42,031 nucleotides of DNA from Phormidium sp. OSCR (GCA_001314905.1 LJZT01000032.1:1-42031), one strand, 5' to 3'. Positions 1 to 7,707 are shown, counted from the stretch's first letter. The notes: generated by a model from the sequence alone, not told the origin. Numbers and translations are program-made.

Positions 1-1
1 A

Positions 2-97
2 GGGAACAGGGAACAGGGAACAGGGAACAGGGAACAGGGAACAGGGAACAGGGAACAGGGAACAGGGAACAGGGAACAGGGAACAGGGAACAGGGAA
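2..97. repeat. Heptamer tandem array (GGGAACA)13
   Basis: Thirteen uninterrupted copies of GGGAACA run from the first bases of the window, followed by a partial copy, and the array probably continues to the left. It is the short tandemly repeated repetitive (STRR) type known from cyanobacteria. It lies just downstream of nifN. A small inverted repeat (AGGGCG at 104-109, CGCCCT at 122-127) separates it from the nifN stop codon; with no T-run it is not an obvious terminator. Confidence 0.95.
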
Positions 98-135
98 TCC
101 CGTAGGGCGTACTCTTGTGGTCGCCCTCTTCGGGC

Positions 136-1557
136 TTAGATATAGCCGTAGCCGACGGGGGAGTCCCGTTGTTTTTTGGCGATGATGGCGTTGACAGTTA
201 AATCAAAGAGGTTTTGGCTGCCCCGATAGCCGAGGTGGAGGATGCGTTGTCCTCCCATGCGATCGTGGATGGGGAAGCCGACGCGAATCAGGGGAATCCC
301 TTGTTCGCGGGCGAAGCTGTAGCCCTTGCTGTTGCCGATGAGAAAGTCTGGCTTCAGAGTCAGGGCATCTTGGGCAATGTCGAAGAAGTCCACGTCGTCT
401 CGGACTTGGGGGGCTTCTCGTAGCAGTCCGTCGGTGACGGCGGCGATCGCATCTTTGAGATGGCCACTAGACCCCCCAGAGGCGCAGAGAACCGGCTGTA
501 CGCCAATTTCTGAGAGAAAGGCCGTTAAGCCCACGACCAGGTCTTCTTCGCCGTAAACGATCGCCCGCTTGCCAAAGAGATACTTATGGCCATCGGCATA
601 GGCATCGAGGAGACGACCCCGTTCTAGGTCGTGACGACGGGGAATTGGGCGATCGCTCAGCCGGGAAAGGGTGTTGAAAAAGCGATCGCTCTCCCGCACC
701 CCAATCGGCATTCCCATGGCATAGAGTGGCACATCGGCCTTCTCTTGCAACAGTTCGCCCCCGGTGTTGCCACAGGCTGAGAGAACGCGCCCAAACTCAA
801 TCGAGGCGATCGCCCGAGGCATCTGGCGAACCGATTGGAGGGAGGTTCCTCCAGAAGTCAGTTTCTCATATTCCGCCATCACTGGGGCATCAAGGGTGTC
901 GGAATAGTCCGGCAGAATCGTCGGTTCTAAACCAAAATCCTCGCAAACATCCCGTAGATGGCGTAAATCTGCCGTCGAGACAAATCCCGGCATCAGGTTT
1001 AGAGGTTTGCTGCCAATCTTCACCTCCTCATCCCGAGATGCGGGAATGGGAACATCGGTTAGGGCAACTTGGGCAATGGTTTCCCGTACCACCGCATGAA
1101 ACCCCTCCATATGGGTTCCCGAATAGCTGGCGGTGGAGACATTGACGACAGGAATCTCAGGATTGGGACATTCAGCATCAGCATCGACGCGCCATTCCCG
1201 CAACAACATCGTCACATCATCGCCGATGGTTTCGGTTAAACAGGTTGTTGCCACACCAACGGCGTTCGGAGTGTATTTATCAATGGAGTTATTTAACCCC
1301 AGTTTCAGGTTAGAACCACCGCCATAGACGGCGTGTTTCTCACTCAGAGACGAGGAGGCGATATCGATGGGTTCGCGGAAATGACTGATAATATAGCGAC
1401 GCATATAGGTCGCGCAACCCTGAGAACCATGGAGAAATGGCATGGTTCCTTCAATGCCGCGAAAGGCAATACAAGCCCCGAGAGGTTTGCAAAGTTTGCA
1501 GGCATTGGTGGTGGAAATATAAGGATGGCCGGTTTTGAGTTTTGCAGTGTGTTTCAT
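136..1557 (-). CDS. nifN: Nitrogenase FeMo-cofactor scaffold subunit NifN
   Basis: NifN pairs with NifE to form the scaffold on which the iron-molybdenum cofactor matures before insertion into NifDK. The 473-residue protein has the nitrogenase component 1 fold, with a NifK-like N-terminus (NACKLCKPLGA, then HGSQGC near residue 48 and TTCLTETIGDD near 105). The start is placed at the ATG at 1557, giving MKHTAKLKTG. The frame stays open for 31 more codons upstream, but those codons are heptamer repeat and read as Leu/Phe/Pro/Ser-rich sequence, so they are not believed native. No purine-rich ribosome binding site precedes this ATG, because the repeat begins 8 bases upstream. It is the last nif gene visible, 229 bases after nifE. 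Confidence 0.93.
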   Translation of the reverse strand: MKHTAKLKTGHPYISTTNACKLCKPLGACIAFRGIEGTMPFLHGSQGCATYMRRYIISHFREPIDIASSSLSEKHAVYGGGSNLKLGLNNSIDKYTPNAVGVATTCLTETIGDDVTMLLREWRVDADAECPNPEIPVVNVSTASYSGTHMEGFHAVVRETIAQVALTDVPIPASRDEEVKIGSKPLNLMPGFVSTADLRHLRDVCEDFGLEPTILPDYSDTLDAPVMAEYEKLTSGGTSLQSVRQMPRAIASIEFGRVLSACGNTGGELLQEKADVPLYAMGMPIGVRESDRFFNTLSRLSDRPIPRRHDLERGRLLDAYADGHKYLFGKRAIVYGEEDLVVGLTAFLSEIGVQPVLCASGGSSGHLKDAIAAVTDGLLREAPQVRDDVDFFDIAQDALTLKPDFLIGNSKGYSFAREQGIPLIRVGFPIHDRMGGQRILHLGYRGSQNLFDLTVNAIIAKKQRDSPVGYGYI

Positions 1558-1564
1558 GGGGGAA

Positions 1565-1679
1565 GGGAACAGGGAATAGGGAACAGGGAATAGGGAAGAA
1601 GAAGGCAAGAGGCAAGAGGCAAAAGGCAAGAGGCAAGAGGCAAGAGGCATAACCCACCCCTAACCCCTCCCAGGAGGGG
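1565..1679. repeat. Composite heptamer/palindrome repeat between nifE and nifN
   Basis: Two heptamer families lie side by side: GGGAACA/GGGAATA/GGGAAGA at 1565-1599 and GGCAAGA/GGCAAAA at 1604-1645. They are followed by a TAACCCACCCC stretch and a palindrome, CCCCTCC (1664-1670) and GGAGGGG (1673-1679). The same ordered composite recurs at 4994-5087 and, inverted, at 40865-40976. It fills most of the nifE-nifN gap. Confidence 0.9.
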
Positions 1680-1702
1680 ATGGCAAAAGGCAATAGGGGT
1701 AG

Positions 1703-1767
1703 GGTGTGTTCCGGCTTGCAACTATTATCAACTTTGGGCGTTCAATTAGAACTTGCCGGAACACACC
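1703..1767. repeat. 65-bp inverted-repeat element, copy 1
   Basis: Perfect 13-bp inverted arms, GGTGTGTTCCGGC at 1703-1715 and GCCGGAACACACC at 1755-1767, enclose 39 bases. A second copy of the same 65-bp length lies at 23797-23861. The element sits between nifE and nifN and would fold in their shared transcript. It may be a small non-autonomous (MITE-like) repeat. Confidence 0.8.
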
Positions 1768-1786
1768 ACTCGCTGTCAGAACCTAC

Positions 1787-3136
1787 CTATTTACCGGTTC
1801 GGCGGGGCATGAATTGCCAGACCGGACTCATCACGGTGCTGTGAACTTCTCGGGCGAAGTTCAACATCCCTTCAAAGCCTTCTAACGCTTCCTTGCGTTC
1901 ATGATTGTGGTCGCAAAATCCTAAACCTAACTTGTAGGCAATGGGACGTTCTTTGACACCACCCACAAAGATATCCACATCCTTTTCTTGCAAGAATGCT
2001 GACAGTTCTAAGGGGTTAGAATCATCCACAATAATCGTACCTTCATCGGTGATTTCTTGCAGTTCCTGATAATCCTCTTTCGTCCCCGTTTGCGATCCCA
2101 CCATCACCACATCCATCCCTAACAGACGGAAGGCTTTGACCAAGGAGAAGGCTTTAAAGGAGCCGCCGACGTAAATCGCGGCTTTTTTACCCTCTAAGTC
2201 TTTCCGGTATTCCAACAGTTTCGGATAGAGAATTGAGAGTTCCTCCCGGACAACAAGCTGGGCTCGTTTGAGGATTTCGGGTTCCTCCTTGAAGAAGCGG
2301 GCGACTTTATACAAGGCTTCTGCCATGTCTTCGACACCAAAATAGGAAACCCGTTCAAAGGGAACGCCATAGGTGTCTTGCATCATTTTCGCTAAATCTA
2401 ATGTAGCCCCAGAACATTGAACCACATTCAGGGCTGCACCGTGCGATCGCGAGATATCGGCCACACGACCATCGCCGGTAATGTTAGCGACAACTTGAAC
2501 CCCCATCTTCTCAAAATATTGACGGATGATCCAGATTTCACCAGCGAGGTTGAAGTCTCCGAGGATGTTAATACTATAGGGGGAAATATCCGATGTATCA
2601 CCGGTTCCCACCAGACGGAACATTGCCTTACAGGCAGCATTGTATCCCGCCCGTTTGTTGCCCTTAAAGCCTTCTGATTGCACAGGAATTACGGGGATTC
2701 CTGTTATGGCTTCGACTTGTTTACAGATAGCGTCTAAGTTGTCGCCAATAATGCCGACAATACAGGTAGAATAAACGAACGCAGCATTGGGTTGATAGCG
2801 TTCAATGAGTTCGAGAAGAGCGTTTTTCAGCTTCTCTTCACCGCCAAAAATGACATCTCGTTCTTGTAAATCCGTCGAGAAACTGAGGCGATGCAGTTCG
2901 GGGCCGGAGGATAAGGCACCGCGAATGTCCCAAGTATAGACGGCACAGCCGACGGGACCATGAACCAGGTGCAAGGCATCGGCGATGGGGTAGAGGACAA
3001 CCCGTGAACCGCAGAAGACACAGGCCCGTTGGCTTACTGCACCGGCGAGGCTTTGTTTGTCGCATTCGATCGCAAACGGTTCTTTGCCTTTACGGTAAAT
3101 TTGCGTTTCACGACCTTTGAGAAGAGTCGGTTCCAT
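1787..3136 (-). CDS. nifE: Nitrogenase FeMo-cofactor scaffold subunit NifE
   Basis: NifE is the alpha-like partner of NifN in the cofactor assembly scaffold. The 449-residue protein has the expected Cys residues for a NifD-like cluster site: Cys39 (SQRAC), Cys64 (GPVGC) and Cys125 (STC), followed by the VGIIGDN motif. The C-terminus (SPVWQFMPRRTG) resembles that of NifE/NifD proteins. The length is normal for the family and the ATG at 3136 gives a full N-terminus. It follows the [2Fe-2S] ferredoxin gene by 94 bases that contain a strong hairpin, and precedes nifN. It is recognised by family resemblance and operon position; one HIP1 site falls inside it. Confidence 0.96.
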   Translation of the reverse strand: MEPTLLKGRETQIYRKGKEPFAIECDKQSLAGAVSQRACVFCGSRVVLYPIADALHLVHGPVGCAVYTWDIRGALSSGPELHRLSFSTDLQERDVIFGGEEKLKNALLELIERYQPNAAFVYSTCIVGIIGDNLDAICKQVEAITGIPVIPVQSEGFKGNKRAGYNAACKAMFRLVGTGDTSDISPYSINILGDFNLAGEIWIIRQYFEKMGVQVVANITGDGRVADISRSHGAALNVVQCSGATLDLAKMMQDTYGVPFERVSYFGVEDMAEALYKVARFFKEEPEILKRAQLVVREELSILYPKLLEYRKDLEGKKAAIYVGGSFKAFSLVKAFRLLGMDVVMVGSQTGTKEDYQELQEITDEGTIIVDDSNPLELSAFLQEKDVDIFVGGVKERPIAYKLGLGFCDHNHERKEALEGFEGMLNFAREVHSTVMSPVWQFMPRRTGK

Positions 3137-3167
3137 GGTGTCAGTTTATTCTGAGTTGATTCTGAAT

Positions 3168-3213
3168 GGTCAACCGTGACTGGCGAGTTAGATTAGCCAA
3201 GACACGGTTGACC
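3168..3213 (-). other. Strong intercistronic hairpin between ferredoxin gene and nifE
   Basis: GGTCAACCGTG (3168-3178) pairs perfectly with CACGGTTGACC (3203-3213). Inside this 11-bp stem a second stem, TGGC (3181-3184) with GCCA (3196-3199), closes an 11-base loop. No T-run follows on the minus strand, so it is unlikely to be an intrinsic terminator. An RNA processing or stability element within the nif transcript is the simplest reading. Confidence 0.7.
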
Positions 3214-3230
3214 TGTACAATTGGAAGGAG

Positions 3231-3539
3231 CTACTTCGTTAGTAGATACTCGTCAGCAGTTTCCCCTTCTTCGAGGGCATCGAGGATCTCATCGAGAGCA
3301 TCTTCATCGACGTTGCCGTACCAGTCGCCCTGGGGATAGACCATGAGGACGGGACCGCGATCGCACATCTTGAGACAGCCCGTGGTGGACACCACCACAT
3401 CTTCTAAATCGCGATCGACCAGTTCATTTTCCAGATACTGGACAAGACTCAAACCGCCTTTCTTGTTACAAGCCCCTTGGGCATCGCCACGGGTGCGGAA
3501 GCCAGCACAGACAAATAAATGATGTTTTGGAGTTTGCAT
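3231..3539 (-). CDS. Thioredoxin-fold [2Fe-2S] ferredoxin of the nif cluster
   Basis: This 102-residue protein belongs to the thioredoxin-like [2Fe-2S] ferredoxin family, typified by the Clostridium pasteurianum 2Fe ferredoxin and Azotobacter Shethna protein I. Cys11, Cys24, Cys55 and Cys59 match the cluster-binding pattern (CAGFRTRGDAQGAC, then TTGCLKMC). It is probably an electron carrier or cofactor-assembly partner for nitrogenase in the cytoplasm; the exact role is not known. The start is the ATG at 3539, preceded by a GGAG ribosome binding site at 3547-3550. The frame is open further upstream, but that part overlaps nifK and is a shadow of it. The gene lies between nifK and nifE in the same direction, a placement seen in anaerobe-type nif clusters. 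Confidence 0.92.
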   Translation of the reverse strand: MQTPKHHLFVCAGFRTRGDAQGACNKKGGLSLVQYLENELVDRDLEDVVVSTTGCLKMCDRGPVLMVYPQGDWYGNVDEDALDEILDALEEGETADEYLLTK

Positions 3540-3571
3540 GATGTTTCTCCAGACGTTTAGGGAGGATGTAG

Positions 3572-3597
3572 GGGGGAAGCGGCCAACGCCGTCCCCC
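3572..3597 (-). other. GC-rich hairpin between nifK and the ferredoxin gene
   Basis: GGGGGA (3572-3577) pairs with TCCCCC (3592-3597), and CGGC (3580-3583) pairs with GCCG (3588-3591) around a CAAC loop, leaving a two-base AG bulge. It occupies the short gap after nifK. No T-run follows, so it looks like a transcript stability or processing hairpin. Confidence 0.55.
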
Positions 3598-3609
3598 GCA
3601 GAGATTGGC

Positions 3610-4983
3610 TTAGAGAACCAACTCAAAGCTTTCATCAGGATCATCACGATCCTTGCGCTCGAGCAGGGTGTTGATGATCGTGCACAGCAGATGTAAACTG
3701 CCGCCGTAGCCCAGGGTGGGGAAGTAGCTATGTCCCACACGGTCGAGGATGGGCCAACCGTAGCGGACAAAGGGGACATCTTCGGCCCGAGCGATATACT
3801 TGCCGTAAACATTGCTGATTAGCAGATCCACCGGCTCTTGTTTCATCAACTGGTGCAGATAGAACAAGTCCTCATTGTCGCGAATCACCGCCTCAGGAAC
3901 GCTCTCGCCGAGAAGTTCCCCACAGCGATCGCGGAAATACTTAGACTCCGCCCCAGTAATGACATAGACCGGTTTCGCGCCGCAGGTGACGAGCATTTCC
4001 ACCAGAGGAACCACCTGATCCGGGTCTCCCGCAATAGCCACCCGTTTCTCATACAGATAGGACTGCATATCGGTCATCACATCCACCAGACGACCGCGAG
4101 CGTTGACAATCTCGTCCGTCGGCTGAGTTCCGGTGACATCCATCAGAGTTTGCACCAGACGGTCCGTAGCGGCTACCCCAATCGGTAAATCGAGGATGTG
4201 ATAGGGAACCTCACACTTGGCTTCCAGGGCGATCGCCGCCTGGGTACTGGCTTCCGGGCCGAGGGCGATCGTTGCCAAACTATCCCCAGTGGTTTTCAGG
4301 GCCTCAACCGTCGTTCCACCCTGAGGATACATTTGAAAATGCCCCGTTTGCGGCGTATCCACCACATCCGACGTATCCGGGAACGTGACCGCATCAATGC
4401 CCCAAGTGGCGAGCATTTTTTTCAATTCGCGAGTGTCTGAAGGTTCAACATAGCCAGGAATCAGATTGACCTGATTACGGGACTCACCACTGCTTTCGGA
4501 GAGATACTTCACCATCGACGCCGTCATATTCGACCAGCCGGTGATGTGACAGCCCACATAACTGGGCGTATTGGCATGAATCACCGTTTTCCCTTCAGGA
4601 ATCACACCACTTTCACGAGCTTCCCGCACAATCGTCGGGATATCATCACCAATCGTTTCCGAGAGACAGGTGGTAGTAACAGCAATCACCGGGGGATCAT
4701 AGAGTTGGTAGATGGTTTTAAAGGCTTGGCGAAGATTCGCGCCGCCGCCGAAGACCGCCGTTCCTTCCGTAAAGGAACTCGTCGCCGCCATAATCGGTTC
4801 CCGGAAATGGCGAGTTAAGTGGGAACGGTGATAGGAACAGCAGCCCTGAGAACCGTGGGAATGAGGCAAACAACCATGAATCCCGAGGGCAGAATACATC
4901 GCGCCGATGGGTTGACAGGTTTTCGCCGGGTTAACCCGTAAGGCTTTACGTTCAACTAAAGTAGTCGGAGTTGCGTCTAACAT
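3610..4983 (-). CDS. nifK: Nitrogenase MoFe protein beta subunit NifK (short, Clostridium type)
   Basis: NifK forms the alpha2-beta2 MoFe protein with NifD and shares the P-cluster that passes electrons to FeMo-co. P-cluster ligands are visible at Cys23 (AKTC), Cys48 (GSQGC) and Cys106 (TTTC), with Ser141 at the position of the Azotobacter beta-Ser188 ligand; the spacing equals that of Azotobacter NifK. The protein has 457 residues and starts MLDATP, lacking the roughly 50-residue N-terminal extension of proteobacterial and ordinary cyanobacterial NifK. In this it resembles Clostridium pasteurianum NifK, whose N-terminus, as remembered, is nearly the same. The ATG at 4983 is chosen for that reason; 44 further open codons upstream are repeat sequence. 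Only a weak AAGAAA-like ribosome binding site is present. Confidence 0.97.
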   Translation of the reverse strand: MLDATPTTLVERKALRVNPAKTCQPIGAMYSALGIHGCLPHSHGSQGCCSYHRSHLTRHFREPIMAATSSFTEGTAVFGGGANLRQAFKTIYQLYDPPVIAVTTTCLSETIGDDIPTIVREARESGVIPEGKTVIHANTPSYVGCHITGWSNMTASMVKYLSESSGESRNQVNLIPGYVEPSDTRELKKMLATWGIDAVTFPDTSDVVDTPQTGHFQMYPQGGTTVEALKTTGDSLATIALGPEASTQAAIALEAKCEVPYHILDLPIGVAATDRLVQTLMDVTGTQPTDEIVNARGRLVDVMTDMQSYLYEKRVAIAGDPDQVVPLVEMLVTCGAKPVYVITGAESKYFRDRCGELLGESVPEAVIRDNEDLFYLHQLMKQEPVDLLISNVYGKYIARAEDVPFVRYGWPILDRVGHSYFPTLGYGGSLHLLCTIINTLLERKDRDDPDESFELVL

Positions 4984-4993
4984 GATTTCTTGG

Positions 4994-5142
4994 GGGAATA
5001 GGGAATAGGGAACAGGGAACAGGGAACAGGGAACAGGGGGAAAGAAGGCAAAAGGCATAACCCACCCCTGGCCCCTCCCAGGAGGGGATGGCAAGAGGCA
5101 AGAGGGGGAACCCACCGCACCTGGTGGGATTCGGGGTGGGTT
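4994..5142. repeat. Composite heptamer/palindrome repeat between nifD and nifK
   Basis: Six heptamers (two GGGAATA, four GGGAACA) run from 4994 to 5035. They are followed by GGCAAAA-type units, a TAACCCACCCC stretch and the palindrome CCCCTCC (5072-5078) / GGAGGGG (5081-5087). Beyond this, CCCACC (5111-5116) can pair with GGTGGG at 5123-5128, or AACCCACC with GGTGGGTT at 5135-5142. The block fills the gap upstream of nifK, ending 11 bases before its start codon. Confidence 0.88.
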
Positions 5143-5174
5143 ATGCCCCTACAAGCCGGGACTCACCGCTGGGA

Positions 5175-6836
5175 TTAGTTCAGCCAGGGAGCTTTGACGT
5201 ACTTCCAAACAGGAGTATTGACCCGTAAATCGACATCCTTAGCAAAGTTGACCGCACCCCGGAACCCGGCAAAGGGTCCACCATAGTCGTAGTTGTGCAG
5301 TTGTTTGCAGGGAATGCCCAACTTCTCGATGATATACTTGTCTTTAATCCCAGACCCAATCAAATCCGGTTTAAAGCGTTCAATCAGGACATCGAGTTCA
5401 TGGTGAGAGATGTTGTCCACCACCAGAGTGCCTTCACCCATATCGGGCATCATGCCTTTGTAGTCCTTGAGGGTTTTGTTTTCCTCCATTTTGGCAAAGG
5501 CTTCTTCCGAAAACGGCCGTTTATACCGTTCGGGATCTTGCTTGACGTGAATTTCTTCGATGTTGCGGCTGTCGGCATCAACTTTGATGTTGGGCAAGGC
5601 ATCGCGACCTTCGTAATCATCCCGGTGAGCGAACTCATAGCCGGCGACTACGGTTTTCATCCCCAAGTCCGCAAACAGTTCCTGATAGTGGTGCGCCCGC
5701 GAGCCACCCACAAATAGGAAGACGGTCTTTCCAGTCAGCCGTTCCCGATAGGTCGCCAGTTGGGCCTCGGTTTCGGCAACCTCTTCGGCAATGACCGTCT
5801 CAATGCGTTCCGTGAGTTTCGGGTCATCGAAGACTTCGGCAATCTTGCGTAAACTCTTGGCAAAGGCATTGACCCCAATGAAGTTCACCTTAATCCAGGG
5901 AATCCCGAATTTGGTTTCCATCATGTCCGCCATGTAGTTAATCGAACGGTGGCACATGACCAGGTTCAACTTGGCTAAATGGGACTCGGTGGCTTCATCG
6001 TAGGACCCATCACCACTGAACTTGCTGATGACCTCGATGCCGCATTTCTCAAGAACGCGCTCAATTTCCCAGGAGTCGCCGCCGATGTTGTACTCACCCA
6101 TCAGGTTGACGGTGTAGCCTTCGACCTCTTCGGCCTCTTCATGGGTTCCCACCCAATTTTTAAAGAAACCATTGTTGGCGATGTGGTGTCCGGCGGATTG
6201 GCTGACGCCTTTATAGCCTTCACAGTTAAAGGCAACAATACTAATGCCGAGTTTCTCGGACATTTCCCGAGAGACCCCTTGAATGTCATCCCCAATCAAT
6301 CCCACCGGACAGGTGGAGTGAACGGTAATCGCTGGGGGTTGGAAGATGTCATAGGCTTCCTGAATCGCCTGGCGGAGTTTGGTCATCCCACCAAAGACGA
6401 TGTCATGTTCCGTCAAGTCGGTCGTAAAGCAGTAGTTGACGAAGTTACGGCCATTGGCCCTGGCCCGGAATTGGTTGCGGCGAATCAGCCAGGAATAGTA
6501 AGAACAACCCACGGGACCATGAACAATATGAACCACATCGCCGATGGGACCGACAACCACCCCTTTACAACCGGCAAAGGCGCAACCCCGCTGGGTGATA
6601 ATGCCTGGGGTGGTGCGGACGTTGGCATCAATGGTTTGTTCGGGCTGATTGGGGTCCCGGACTACAATGTGTTTGGCCCGTTTTTTGCCAACTTTGGCCG
6701 GATAGGCCTCAACAATATCTTTAACGGCAGTCTGGGTCGTGTTCTGGTCAATGGGAGAGGGTGCGTCCATCACCTCCTGAGAGGTTTGGGCAATTTGGCG
6801 TTCCAAATCGGTTTGGGTGCGTGCTGTATCAGTCAT
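5175..6836 (-). CDS. nifD: Nitrogenase MoFe protein alpha subunit NifD (with anaerobe-type insertion)
   Basis: NifD carries the FeMo cofactor, the site of N2 reduction. In its 553 residues the P-cluster ligands are Cys85 (TQRGC), Cys111 (GPVGC) and Cys176 (HSTC). The FeMo-co ligands are Cys295 (VMCHRS) and His514 (KQLHNYDYGG). His217 in GVSQSAGHH matches the catalytic Azotobacter His195. A charged stretch of about 50 residues at roughly 404-455, rich in Lys/Glu/Asp, is extra relative to Azotobacter NifD and corresponds to the insertion known in Clostridium pasteurianum NifD. The start lies 15 bases after nifI2, implying co-transcription. No HIP1 octamer occurs in the gene. Confidence 0.98.
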   Translation of the reverse strand: MTDTARTQTDLERQIAQTSQEVMDAPSPIDQNTTQTAVKDIVEAYPAKVGKKRAKHIVVRDPNQPEQTIDANVRTTPGIITQRGCAFAGCKGVVVGPIGDVVHIVHGPVGCSYYSWLIRRNQFRARANGRNFVNYCFTTDLTEHDIVFGGMTKLRQAIQEAYDIFQPPAITVHSTCPVGLIGDDIQGVSREMSEKLGISIVAFNCEGYKGVSQSAGHHIANNGFFKNWVGTHEEAEEVEGYTVNLMGEYNIGGDSWEIERVLEKCGIEVISKFSGDGSYDEATESHLAKLNLVMCHRSINYMADMMETKFGIPWIKVNFIGVNAFAKSLRKIAEVFDDPKLTERIETVIAEEVAETEAQLATYRERLTGKTVFLFVGGSRAHHYQELFADLGMKTVVAGYEFAHRDDYEGRDALPNIKVDADSRNIEEIHVKQDPERYKRPFSEEAFAKMEENKTLKDYKGMMPDMGEGTLVVDNISHHELDVLIERFKPDLIGSGIKDKYIIEKLGIPCKQLHNYDYGGPFAGFRGAVNFAKDVDLRVNTPVWKYVKAPWLN

Positions 6837-6851
6837 AGGAAGGTTCCTCGG

Positions 6852-7247
6852 TTAACCAGTCATTTCATCAAGGGCAACTCGTCCGGTTTCCCCGGTGCGG
6901 ACGCGAACCGTCTCAGTCACCGGGAGGACGAAGATTTTGCCATCACCGGGATTTCGGGTTTGATTCGTGCGAATGAGGGTGGTGACAACCGGCTCAACTT
7001 GTTCGTCGGAAACGACAATGCTGAGAAGGCGTTTGGGAATCAGTCGGGGAATTCGCCCCAGGAGGGGGAGAACTTCGGTAGCATACTCGGGATTCTGATT
7101 GAGGGCTTCGACGGCTTCGGCTTCGATGGCCTGTCGCCCTCGTCCGGTCACTTTCACCGCATTGAATCCAGGAAATCCGGCATCCACGAGCGCCTGTTTG
7201 GTGCGCCCGATTTGATTCATGCGAATTACGGCTAAAACTTCTTTCAT
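6852..7247 (-). CDS. nifI2: PII-like nitrogenase regulator NifI2
   Basis: NifI2 is a PII-family protein that, with NifI1, switches off nitrogenase by binding the MoFe protein when ammonium is available, as shown in methanogens; ATP and 2-oxoglutarate control the binding. The 131-residue protein has the PII core (VLAVIRMNQIGRTKQALVDAGF), a long T-loop region after VTGRGRQ at residues 33-39, and the GDGKIFVLPV B-loop motif near 101-110. It is longer than ordinary GlnB and lacks the usual uridylylated T-loop tyrosine motif, as NifI2 proteins do. It lies between nifI1 and nifD in the same direction. GlnB or GlnK is the alternative, but the length and position favour NifI2. Confidence 0.93.
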   Translation of the reverse strand: MKEVLAVIRMNQIGRTKQALVDAGFPGFNAVKVTGRGRQAIEAEAVEALNQNPEYATEVLPLLGRIPRLIPKRLLSIVVSDEQVEPVVTTLIRTNQTRNPGDGKIFVLPVTETVRVRTGETGRVALDEMTG

Positions 7248-7303
7248 GGGTCTGTTTCGCGTTCTGACGCGACCTCACAGTTGGGGAGAACAAGGACTAG
7301 GGG

Positions 7304-7663
7304 TTAAACGGTGACGGTGGTTTTCACGTCAGCGGCTTCCTTGACTCCGGTACTGATGGTGTAGACCTCTTCGACAGGGCTAACGAAGACTTTGCCGTCA
7401 CCGTAGGCGCCTTCGGTTCCTGTGCGAGCAGCATCGAGGATAATGCCAATGACGGCGTTTTTGTGGCGTTCGTCAATGACGAGAATCAACAGTTCTTTGG
7501 GCAGTTCGTCGTAAACGACGTTGCCGATTTTTAGTCCCCGCTGTTTACCGCGTCCAAAGACATCAATTTTGGTGACGGCGGGATATCCAGCATCGAGCAA
7601 GGCTTGCAAAACATCGGGGGTTTTTTCCGGGCGCACGATCGCCCGTAACATAATGTTAGTCAT
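7304..7663 (-). CDS. nifI1: PII-like nitrogenase regulator NifI1
   Basis: NifI1 is the partner of NifI2 in post-translational nitrogenase switch-off. The protein shows the PII fold: MLRAIVRPEKTPDVLQALLD at the start, a T-loop after DVFGRGKQ, and the B-loop GAYGDGKVFVSPVEEVY. The start is uncertain. The ATG at 7663 (119 residues) is used here; an ATG at 7651 would begin directly at MLRAIVRPEK, which is closer to typical NifI1, and a GTG at 7672 is also possible. No clear ribosome binding site distinguishes them. The gene follows nifH across a terminator-like hairpin and precedes nifI2 by 56 bases, the gene order of anaerobe-type and archaeal nif operons. Confidence 0.92.
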   Translation of the reverse strand: MTNIMLRAIVRPEKTPDVLQALLDAGYPAVTKIDVFGRGKQRGLKIGNVVYDELPKELLILVIDERHKNAVIGIILDAARTGTEGAYGDGKVFVSPVEEVYTISTGVKEAADVKTTVTV

Positions 7664-7680
7664 GATCAGCACATAATAAA

Positions 7681-7707
7681 CAATAAAAGGGGGGAGAGTT
7701 TCCCCCC
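7681..7707 (-). terminator. Terminator-like hairpin between nifH and nifI1
   Basis: GGGGGGA (7689-7695) pairs with TCCCCCC (7701-7707) around a 5-base loop. On the minus strand it is followed by TTTTATTG, the form of a Rho-independent terminator. As nifI1 to nifN follow on the same strand with no obvious new promoter, partial read-through is likely. That would favour nifH transcript over the rest of the operon. Confidence 0.65.

Noticed and set aside
2-97. CRISPR array
   Set aside because: The repeats are 7 bases long with no spacers; none of the arrays in the window has repeat-spacer structure.
1558-1650. N-terminal extension of NifN (31 codons) and similarly of NifK (44 codons at 4984-5115)
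   Set aside because: The extra codons are translated heptamer repeat and do not match the families; MKHTAK and MLDATP are good native starts.
5979-7235. Long plus-strand open frame of 418 codons
   Set aside because: It is antisense to nifD and nifI2, which are unmistakable; its Gly/Asn/Phe-rich translation has no family character.
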